Assembly: GCF_002754375.1 (NCBI RefSeq)
Contig: NZ_PEFF01000001.1
Location: 992,001-1,056,000, forward strand
Reading direction: 5' to 3'
DNA from: Variovorax sp. 54
GTDB lineage: Bacteria > Pseudomonadota > Gammaproteobacteria > Burkholderiales > Burkholderiaceae_C
Length of the DNA: 64,000 nucleotides
A program made the translations under genes and the position numbers. The notes beneath the pieces are model-generated. The model made no database searches. It was not told the origin of the DNA and saw only the letters and a program-made list of their open reading frames with translations. Position 1 is the first letter of the stretch, and the number at the start of each line of letters is the position of its first letter. This document shows positions 44,005 through 50,635 of this stretch, piece by piece.

Positions 44005-45111
44005 ATGGCACAACTGACACTCCAAGGCGTTGCCAAGTCCTTTGGCGATACACCTATTGTTCGCGGCGTCGACCTGCAGATTGCGCACGGCGAATTTTGC
44101 GTGCTCGTCGGCCCTTCTGGCTGCGGCAAATCCACATTGCTGAGGTTGATCGCCGGCCTTGAAGAAGCCAGCGGCGGAAGCATCCTGATCGGCGGGCGCG
44201 ATGTCACTGACGAGCCGCCCGCGCGGCGCGGCATCGCAATGGTTTTCCAGTCCTATGCGCTCTATCCCCACATGAGCGTGGAAGAAAACATGGGCTTCGG
44301 CATGAAGATGGCGAAGCAGAACGATGCCGGGGAGATCCGACAGGCCGTGCATTCAGCGGCGAAGACACTGCGCATCGATCATCTGCTGGCGCGCCGGCCG
44401 CGCGATCTTTCGGGTGGGCAACGCCAGCGCGTTGCCATCGGCCGTGCCATCGTGCGCAAGCCCGATCTTTTCCTGTTCGACGAGCCGCTTTCCAATCTCG
44501 ATGCAGCGCTGCGCGTGGAGATGCGCGTCGAGCTCGCGAAATTGAAGGAGCAGTTGGGCACGACGTTCATCTATGTCACGCACGACCAGGTGGAGGCCAT
44601 GACGCTTGCCGACCGCATCGTGGTCTTGCGCGATGGGCGTATCGAGCAGGTGGGCACGCCGCTCGAGCTTTATCACGCGCCGGCGAACGAGTTCGTTGCG
44701 GGCTTCATCGGTTCGCCGAAGATGAACCTGCTCGAAGCCCGCGTATCGCACGTCGGCTCCGATGCGTGCGAGCTTGCGCTCGCGGACGACGTGACGCTGC
44801 AGATTCCCCCGGTGGCCGGCGTACGCCCCGGGGAGGCCGTCAAGCTCGGAATCCGCCCCGAGCATCTGTCGCTCGCCTCGCCGGAAGACGCCCATCTGCG
44901 TGGACGCGTCGTCGTCGTGGAGCGGCTGGGAAGCGAAAGCTACGTTCATGTCCAGATGGGGGACAACACAGTCATCGTGCGGACGGACGGGGGCGCCGAC
45001 TGCACGCGCGGCAGCGTGATCGGCTTGCGGCTGGCACCCCATCAACGGCATCTCTTCAACGCGGCGGGCCAGCGGCTCGCGCTCCGCTTGGACGAGCCCG
45101 CCCATGCGTGA
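44005..45111 (+). CDS. Sugar ABC transporter ATP-binding protein, MalK/UgpC type
   Basis: 368 residues. Walker A GPSGCGKST at 36-44, Q-loop MVFQSYALYPHMSVEENMGF, signature LSGGQRQRVAIGRAI, Walker B FLFDEPLSNLDA and H-loop YVTHDQVEAMT. A C-terminal TOBE/regulatory domain (LGIRPEHLSLA) is characteristic of CUT1 ATPases. It powers the two permeases encoded just upstream. The SDR gene lies between permeases and ATPase, and the stop overlaps the next Bug receptor gene by 8 bases. Confidence 0.94.
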   Translation: MAQLTLQGVAKSFGDTPIVRGVDLQIAHGEFCVLVGPSGCGKSTLLRLIAGLEEASGGSILIGGRDVTDEPPARRGIAMVFQSYALYPHMSVEENMGFGMKMAKQNDAGEIRQAVHSAAKTLRIDHLLARRPRDLSGGQRQRVAIGRAIVRKPDLFLFDEPLSNLDAALRVEMRVELAKLKEQLGTTFIYVTHDQVEAMTLADRIVVLRDGRIEQVGTPLELYHAPANEFVAGFIGSPKMNLLEARVSHVGSDACELALADDVTLQIPPVAGVRPGEAVKLGIRPEHLSLASPEDAHLRGRVVVVERLGSESYVHVQMGDNTVIVRTDGGADCTRGSVIGLRLAPHQRHLFNAAGQRLALRLDEPAHA

Positions 45112-46102
45112 ATTCGAGACCGGCCGGCGTCGCCTGCTGTGCCAGGCCATCGCAGCCGCTACAGCGGTTGCGGTCCCGTTTCGCGTATCGGCGGGAGACT
45201 TTCCATCGAAGCCGATCCGCATCGTCGTGCCGTATCCGCCGGGCGGCGCATCAGACATCACGGCGCGCATCCTCGCGCAGCACATGTTCGCGGCCTCGGG
45301 CCAGCCGACGGTGGTGGAGAACCGTACCGGCGCCTCGGGAATCATCGGCACGGATCTGGTCGCCAAGGCGCCCGCGGACGGCCATACACTCGCATTCGTT
45401 GCGAGTTCTCATGTCGCGAACCAGCGATTGTTCGTCGGCCTGCCTTATGACGCCCTTAAGAGCTTCGCGCCCATCACGCAAGTGACGGCCACCCAGCTGG
45501 TGGTGGTCGTGAACGCCACGGTGCCCGCGCGTTCGGTTCCCGAGCTCGTGGCGCTGGCAAGGAGCAAGCCCGGCGCACTGACCTTTGCCTCCTCCGGCAC
45601 CGGGAGCAACCCGCATCTGTTCGCGGAACTCTTCGCGCAGCGCGCCGGCGTGAAGTTGACGCATGTGCCCTATCGCGGCAGCACGGCGGCGCATCCGGAT
45701 CTGATCGGCGGCCAGGTCGACCTGATGTTCGATGCCATCGCAGCCGTGCTCCCGCATGTGCAATCCGGTCGCATGCGCGCACTGGCCGTCTGCGGCGAAA
45801 ACCGAAGCGCCTTGCTGCCCGCAGTGCCCACGATGAGCGAGGCCGGCGTCGCCGGCCATGTGGCGAGTTCGTGGGGCGGAATTCTCGCGCCGGCGGGAAC
45901 GCCGGCACCGATCGTCGCGCGGCTTCAAGGCGAGATCGTGCGTGCACTCGCACTCCCGACAGTGCGCGCGCGACTGGCGCAATTGGGCGCGGAGCCCATC
46001 GGCAACAGCAGTGCCGCATTCGAAGCACTGCTGCGCACGGACTCCGAGCGCTACATCCGGCTGATCGAGTCACTGTCGATCGAGCCACAACAGATCAAAT
46101 AA
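45104..46102 (+). CDS. Bug-family (TctC) substrate-binding protein, third copy
   Basis: 332 residues. The N-terminus GRRRLLCQAIAAATAVAVPF resembles a twin-arginine-type signal. Mature part FPSKPIRIVVPYPPGGASDI and VVENRTGASGIIGTDLVAKA are Bug-family signatures. It overlaps the ABC ATPase gene by 8 bases, so translation is coupled, although no TctA or TctB membrane subunits are present in the window. It may serve another solute or act as a sensor for the island. Confidence 0.92.
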   Translation: MREFETGRRRLLCQAIAAATAVAVPFRVSAGDFPSKPIRIVVPYPPGGASDITARILAQHMFAASGQPTVVENRTGASGIIGTDLVAKAPADGHTLAFVASSHVANQRLFVGLPYDALKSFAPITQVTATQLVVVVNATVPARSVPELVALARSKPGALTFASSGTGSNPHLFAELFAQRAGVKLTHVPYRGSTAAHPDLIGGQVDLMFDAIAAVLPHVQSGRMRALAVCGENRSALLPAVPTMSEAGVAGHVASSWGGILAPAGTPAPIVARLQGEIVRALALPTVRARLAQLGAEPIGNSSAAFEALLRTDSERYIRLIESLSIEPQQIK

Positions 46103-46118
46103 CGAGGTAGTTGCAAGA

Positions 46119-47300
46119 ATGAATCCAACAACTGGCGATGACGCGCTGCGCATCGTCTCCGCGCGCCACTGGATGGTGCGCATGCCGTTCAGGCAAACCA
46201 TCGAATGGGCTTCGGGCAAGCGCACCGGCACGACCCGGGTGATCGTCGAACTGAAGACCGCCGCAGGCCATGTCGGCTACGGTGAATCGATCTGCCTGCT
46301 CGATTTCATAGAGCCCGTACTGCGCCGCGTGGTCATTCCCCTGGCCCTGCACCACCGCGTGGACGAGGCGGAGGCGCTGTCCCGGCACGTGCTTGGCGCC
46401 GGCTACTACCACCACAAGCGCGCAGCCGTCATGGCAACCGCCGCAGTGGAGATGGCGATGTGGGATGCATTCGGAAAGTCCTGCGGGCAGCCCCTTCACA
46501 GGCTCTGGGGTGGGCTTTTTCGCGAACGCATCGAGATGGCGGCCTACCTCTTTCAATCCGACCCGGTCGTGGTCGCGGAGCGCGCGGCACACTTTGCCGA
46601 TGCAGGCTACCGCTCGTTCAAGGTCAAGATCGGCATGGACGTCGACACCGACGCTCCGCTGGTCGCGGCGGTGCGCAAGACGGTAGGCGAACGCATGCCC
46701 ATCCGGGCCGACGTCAACAGCGCCTGGACGCCCGGCACCGCGCGTCGCCAACTGGCGAAGCTTGCCCCCTACGACCTGAGCTATGTCGAACAACCCCTGG
46801 AGCTGGACGACTTCATGGGCCATTCGGAGTTGCGCAAGTGCCAGTCGGTGCCGATCGCGCTCGATGAATCGGCCTATACGCTGGCGGACGTCGGCAACAT
46901 CGTGCGCATGGGCGCCGCGGATGTGATCCTGCTCGACCCGCATGAACAGGGCGGTTTGTGGCAAACGATCAAGGCTGCGGCGATCGCGGAGGCTGCGGGC
47001 ATACCCGTCACGCTGCACAGCGGCGCCGAACTCGGGTTTTCCCAAGCTGCCTACCTGCATCTCGCCGCAAGCATTCCGAACCTTACGCACTCGGTCGATA
47101 CCGAGCACGCCTACCTTGCGGCTGATGTCGTGCGCGAGTCGTTCGAGTTGCGTGATGGCTGCTTCGATGTGCCGCGCGCGCCTGGTCTGGGGGTCACGCC
47201 GAACATGGACGCGCTGGAGCAGTTCTGTACTTCAGAAATTTCCGGTGCTTATCTGGATGACGAGCGTCCAGGGTGGTTTCCCGTCAAACCCGCGTACTGA
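46119..47300 (+). CDS. Enolase-superfamily enzyme, muconate-lactonizing/racemase subgroup
   Basis: 393 residues. Catalytic KxK in SFKVKIGMDVD, metal ligands Asp in IRADVNSAW, Glu in SYVEQPLELDD and Asp in IALDESAYT. The second catalytic Lys usually found before the GG (K....GG) is replaced: the sequence is ILLDPHEQGG, with His at or near that position. The N-terminal capping domain is complete. It may be a cycloisomerase, epimerase or dehydratase acting on a sugar acid or lactone. It ends the operon, 19 bp before an IS3 fragment. Confidence 0.85.
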   Translation: MNPTTGDDALRIVSARHWMVRMPFRQTIEWASGKRTGTTRVIVELKTAAGHVGYGESICLLDFIEPVLRRVVIPLALHHRVDEAEALSRHVLGAGYYHHKRAAVMATAAVEMAMWDAFGKSCGQPLHRLWGGLFRERIEMAAYLFQSDPVVVAERAAHFADAGYRSFKVKIGMDVDTDAPLVAAVRKTVGERMPIRADVNSAWTPGTARRQLAKLAPYDLSYVEQPLELDDFMGHSELRKCQSVPIALDESAYTLADVGNIVRMGAADVILLDPHEQGGLWQTIKAAAIAEAAGIPVTLHSGAELGFSQAAYLHLAASIPNLTHSVDTEHAYLAADVVRESFELRDGCFDVPRAPGLGVTPNMDALEQFCTSEISGAYLDDERPGWFPVKPAY

Positions 47301-47319
47301 GACCAAGCATCAGGAAGGG

Positions 47320-47402
47320 GCGGATAAAAAATTGGACTGGTTTTACGTCGCAAGTCCAAGACTCTCTCGGTACTCGATGGAGCTCAGAGAGCCAAGGGAG
47401 AT
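47320..47402 (-). mobile_element. IS3-family right-end fragment (copy C)
   Basis: The 83 bp beginning GCGGATAAAAAATTGGACTG are almost identical to the end of copy A in reverse, including the transposase tail codons SLGSL-SSIEYRESLGLAT. Similarity stops at 47402. It abuts the end of the sugar-acid island. Confidence 0.85.
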
Positions 47403-47439
47403 CTTGCCCAGATATTCCACCCGACCGTCACTGACGGCA

Positions 47440-47468
47440 ACGGCGCGCGCCGTTCGATCGCGCGCCGT
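47440..47468. repeat. Strong GC inverted repeat
   Basis: ACGGCGCGCG and CGCGCGCCGT form a 10-bp perfect stem with a 9-base loop. It lies 30 bp beyond the SDR stop. No T-run follows, so a terminator role is uncertain. Confidence 0.5.
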
Positions 47469-47497
47469 CCGGGGTCGTTTCAGATTGATTGAGGGAG

Positions 47498-48247
47498 TTA
47501 GCGAAAGCCGCCGCTGACGTACAGGTGTTCGCCGCTGATAAAAGAGGAATCATCGGACGCTAGGAAGACCGCAACCTTGCCCATCTCCTCGGTCTTGCCG
47601 AGGCGGCCGAGTGCCGTTCTCGAGGTGATGGCGTTGGCGAAGTCGGACCCGACGAAGCCATTGGTAATCACTCTTTCGGTGACGGTCAGCCCAGGGTTCA
47701 GGGCGTTGACCCGGATACCGCGCGGTCCCAGCTCTTGGGCGAGGACGCTGGTGTAACCATCGATCGCAGCCTTGGACGCCGAGTAGACAGCATTGCCGGG
47801 CATTGGGTACTTCGCTGCCAACGAGCCGATATTGATAATGCTGGCGCCCGCCTTGAGGTGCTGGACGGCGGCGGCGGTCACCAACATCGTACCGAGCACA
47901 TTGAGATCGAACTCCTGATGGAACTGCTCTTCGGTGACTTCCTCGACGGTACCGAACGTGTGCATGCCGGCATTGTTCACCAGGATATCGAGCCCACCGA
48001 ACGTCTTGATCGCCGCGTCCACAATGGCTTGAGCCGATACCTTCTTCGTGATGTTCGCGCCGATGGCGATGGCGTCGCCACCGGCTTTCTTGATATCCGC
48101 AACGACGGCATCCGCGCCCACCTGGTCGCTGTTGTAGTTGACGACGACCGAAGCGCCCTCGGCGGCCAGCGCCCGCGCGATTGCGGCACCGATACCAGTA
48201 GAGGACCCCGTGACGATGGCGACTTTTCCGGTAAGTTTCTTGGACAT
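47498..48247 (-). CDS. SDR-family oxidoreductase
   Basis: 249 residues, classical SDR: TGSSTGIGAAIARALAAEGA, DILVNNAGMHTFG, Ser in IINIGSLAAKY and YSASKAAIDG. VVVNYNSDQ after strand 2 favours NADP. It is divergent from the TetR gene at 48467 and is very likely its target. Such TetR-SDR pairs are frequently horizontally acquired and respond to reactive or quinone-type compounds, but the substrate is unknown. Confidence 0.9.
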   Translation of the reverse strand: MSKKLTGKVAIVTGSSTGIGAAIARALAAEGASVVVNYNSDQVGADAVVADIKKAGGDAIAIGANITKKVSAQAIVDAAIKTFGGLDILVNNAGMHTFGTVEEVTEEQFHQEFDLNVLGTMLVTAAAVQHLKAGASIINIGSLAAKYPMPGNAVYSASKAAIDGYTSVLAQELGPRGIRVNALNPGLTVTERVITNGFVGSDFANAITSRTALGRLGKTEEMGKVAVFLASDDSSFISGEHLYVSGGFR

Positions 48248-48383
48248 AATCTATTCCTTTGCAAATGGTTTTTTACTGATCGATACAAAACATGGCGTGC
48301 CGGTTTGCCTCAAGGCAGAGCGCCCCGTTCTTACCTTTTTCCGTGGGAGTGTTGTGCTAGGGGCTTCGCCGACTGAGGTTTTG

Positions 48384-48442
48384 TACCGAAAGTATATTAA
48401 GGCGGCCCAAGCCAAGTCAAGAAAGAATTGTACCTTTCGGTA
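48384..48442. promoter_or_regulatory. TetR operator-like sites in the SDR/TetR divergent promoter
   Basis: TACCGAAAGTA at 48384-48394 and TACCTTTCGGTA at 48431-48442 are inverted versions of TACCGAAAGGTA (the first lacks one G). They lie between the divergent SDR and TetR genes and probably bind this TetR protein. Confidence 0.6.
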
Positions 48443-48466
48443 AAAAACCTTAAGGTGTCAAAAGTG

Positions 48467-49081
48467 ATGGATAGTTCTTCGAAAAAAAACCTTGGGGGCC
48501 GCCCCTTGGAATTCTGTCTAGAGACGGCGCTCGAAGCGGCGACGGGCGTTTTTGCGTCGAAGGGATTTGAGGCGGCCTCGCTGAATGATCTCTGCTCGGC
48601 GATGGGTATCAACCGGCCGAGCCTCTATCTGCACTTCGGGAACAAGGAGGCGCTCTACCTGAAATCGCTCGAACGCTACTCGCGCATGAGCGCACAGGAT
48701 CTGGAGACCTGCCTTTCCGATCCGTCCGCGCGAGCGGGAGTCGAGCGGCGGCTGCGCGAAGTTGTGATGACGTCCACCGATCCGCACGGACCGGGTGTGT
48801 GCTTCACCACCCAAGGTCCCCTGAAGAGCCGTACAGCGTCAGCGGGGATACGCGAGGAGCTGGCGCGATGGCGCGGCACCACGGCGCTCAGGCTGCGTGC
48901 GCGCTTTGATAAAGCGGTGATGGACGGCGAATTATCGCCCAGCACGAACACCGAGAGCCTCGCCAATTACTATACGGTGCTGATGCAGGGGTTGGCGGCG
49001 CAAGCGCAGGACGGCGGCGAGCGAGCGGCGCTGCTCAATGTGCTCGATGTCGCGATGGCTGCCTGGCCAGCGTCCCGCTAG
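48467..49081 (+). CDS. TetR-family transcriptional regulator
   Basis: 204 residues from ATG 48467 (AAGGTG upstream); the earlier ATG at 48428 lies inside the operator area. N-terminal helix-turn-helix: FASKGFEAASLNDLCSAMGI followed by NRPSLYLHFGNKEALYLKSL, the standard TetR form. The ligand domain is of the TetR_C subgroup with CFTTQGPLKSR. It is divergent from an SDR gene and likely represses it. Confidence 0.9.
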   Translation: MDSSSKKNLGGRPLEFCLETALEAATGVFASKGFEAASLNDLCSAMGINRPSLYLHFGNKEALYLKSLERYSRMSAQDLETCLSDPSARAGVERRLREVVMTSTDPHGPGVCFTTQGPLKSRTASAGIREELARWRGTTALRLRARFDKAVMDGELSPSTNTESLANYYTVLMQGLAAQAQDGGERAALLNVLDVAMAAWPASR

Positions 49082-49580
49082 GCGCTCTTTACGTTGGCAT
49101 CGGTGTGCCGCGGCGCCTTCTTGGGAACAATATCTCGCCGATTTCCAGCAAATCCCGCAATTAAGCTGCGCTCACGGCGGCCCATGAAGCCCATGTCTTG
49201 GCCATAGGTCTGCTGCGATCAGCACCTGAGCGGTGCGGAGCAGGCTCAGGGTGCGCCACTCATATCCGACACGACCGCGTGCGCTGGATCAAAAACCGCA
49301 GCCGCCCCGCCATGCAGGCGGGCAAGCGCTTCACGGCGTAGGCAGGGCTGCCTGAAAGCGTTCATGGCCTGGTGTGTTGGATTCCGCCGATCTCTGACCC
49401 TAGGCGGATGCGCCAGGCGCCCTAGACGACGATGCAGCGACTTACTTACGAGCTCGACCGGCCTCGCATCAAAGGACTTGGCCGCTGGCTGATGCCTCCA
49501 TCGCGCACTAAGTGCGGAATGCCTGAACGAAGCACCACAATTTAGGGCACATCTAGGGCATGAGCGTCAGAAATGACAAA
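49082..49580. other. Debris between TetR and tRNA-Pro
   Basis: No intact gene. A short frame around 49269-49338 reads RVRWIKNRSRPAMQAGKRFT and stops, looking like a C-terminal scrap of an unrecognised gene. The 27-bp repeat at 49375-49401 matches 4463-4489 inverted. The composition suggests decayed mobile DNA next to the tRNA 3' end. Confidence 0.45.
49375..49401. repeat. 27-bp dispersed repeat (inverted partner at 4463-4489)
   Basis: TGTTGGATTCCGCCGATCTC and the following bases are the reverse complement of 4463-4489 with one mismatch. It may be an IS end or a recombination scar. Confidence 0.6.
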
Positions 49581-49610
49581 GGGGTTAGCAACTACTACGC
49601 TGCTAACCCC
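49581..49610 (-). terminator. Terminator downstream of tRNA-Pro
   Basis: GGGGTTAGCA and TGCTAACCCC form a 10-bp stem around a 10-base loop. A short T-rich tail follows on the minus strand. It is 10 bp beyond the tRNA 3' end. Confidence 0.7.
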
Positions 49611-49619
49611 CGTCAATAC

Positions 49620-49696
49620 TGGTCGGTGTGAAAGGATTCGAACCTTCGACCCCTTGCACCCCATGCAAGTGCGCTACCAGGCTGCGCCACACACCG
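49620..49696 (-). tRNA. tRNA-Pro (anticodon GGG)
   Basis: The minus strand folds into a complete cloverleaf. The acceptor stem CGGTGTG/CACACCG has discriminator A and an encoded CCA. The anticodon stem CTTGC/GCAAG carries loop ATGGGGT, so the anticodon is GGG. The T-arm contains GGTTCGAATCC. It lies directly upstream of a 3' accessory region and downstream of the pheT-ihfA-merR genes. Confidence 0.95.
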
Positions 49697-49722
49697 AAGC
49701 TCTCGATTATAGCGGGCTAAAT

Positions 49723-50181
49723 TCAGTGTCCGACAGTCAGCAGCTCACGAATTTCAAAGAGTTCGCGGCGAAGGTGCAACAACTGCGACAGGTCGACGGT
49801 CTGCGTGGCCGCTGTAGCCCCGGGTTCGTCTTGCACGGCGGCATCGAATTCTTCCTGGCCGATCTCGATGGCCTCCAGGCCTTCGAGCGGCACTTCGCCG
49901 GCCTTGCGACGGTCGCGCTCGCCTTGCGTGAGTTCTTGCAGCTTGTTGCGCGCACCGCTGATGGTGAATCCCTGGTCGTAGAGCAGGTCACGGATGCGGC
50001 GGATCATCAGCACTTCGTGGTGCTGGTAGTAGCGACGGTTGCCCCGCCGCTTCATCGGGCGCAGCTGCGTGAACTCCTGCTCCCAATAGCGCAGCACGTG
50101 CGGCTTCACGCCGCAGAGTTCGCCGACCTCACCGATGGTGAAGTAGCGTTTGACTGGAATCGGCGGGAGCGCTTTCTCCAT
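49723..50181 (-). CDS. MerR-family regulator downstream of ihfA
   Basis: 152 residues from ATG 50181 (MEKALPPIP). N-terminal winged helix KRYFTIGEVGELCGVKPHVL followed by RYWEQEFTQLRPMKRRGNRR and YYQHHEVLMIRRIRDLL, typical of the MerR-like protein conserved after ihfA in proteobacteria. No metal-binding cysteines follow, so it is not a metal sensor. Its regulon is unknown. It is probably cotranscribed with pheT-ihfA. Confidence 0.92.
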   Translation of the reverse strand: MEKALPPIPVKRYFTIGEVGELCGVKPHVLRYWEQEFTQLRPMKRRGNRRYYQHHEVLMIRRIRDLLYDQGFTISGARNKLQELTQGERDRRKAGEVPLEGLEAIEIGQEEFDAAVQDEPGATAATQTVDLSQLLHLRRELFEIRELLTVGH

Positions 50182-50254
50182 TATTTCCATTGAAATCAAG
50201 ACTGTGCGCGGGAAACCTCATAGATTACTCTACGCGGCCGCACAGCACCAAGCA

Positions 50255-50635
50255 CTATTCCGCGCCCAGGCTCCACTCGACTTCGGAAGTGCCTTCTTGT
50301 GGCTCGACGGTGCCCTGGATCTGCTCCTTGAGCTTCGCACTCGCATGGAAGGTGGCCACGCGGCGCTCGCCGATCGGAATGGCTTCGCCGGTGCGCGGGT
50401 TGCGCCCAGGACGCGGCGCCTTCACGCGGATCTGGAAGTTGCCGAAGCCAGAGATCTTCACGTCCGTGCCTTCGATGAGGCTACCGGCGACGAGCTCGAA
50501 GAACGCCTCCACCATGTCTTTCGACTCACGCTTGTTCAGGCCGATCTGCTCGAACAGCAGGTCGGCCAGGTGCGCCTTGGTAAGCGCCGGCGTTTCGAGG
50601 GCTTCGAGCGTGAATTCGGCGGCGTTCATCTTCAT
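50255..50635 (-). CDS. ihfA: Integration host factor subunit alpha
   Basis: 126 residues, longer than the E. coli 99 because of extra residues at both ends. LTKAHLADLLFEQIGLNKRE followed by SKDMVEAFFELVAGSLIEGT, GFGNFQIRVKAPRPGRNPRT and GEAIPI contain the HU/IHF DNA-bending arm with the intercalating Pro in RPGRNPRTGE. It heterodimerises with IhfB. The ATG overlaps the pheT stop in ATGA, as in E. coli, where pheT and ihfA are also adjacent. Confidence 0.96.
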   Translation of the reverse strand: MKMNAAEFTLEALETPALTKAHLADLLFEQIGLNKRESKDMVEAFFELVAGSLIEGTDVKISGFGNFQIRVKAPRPGRNPRTGEAIPIGERRVATFHASAKLKEQIQGTVEPQEGTSEVEWSLGAE

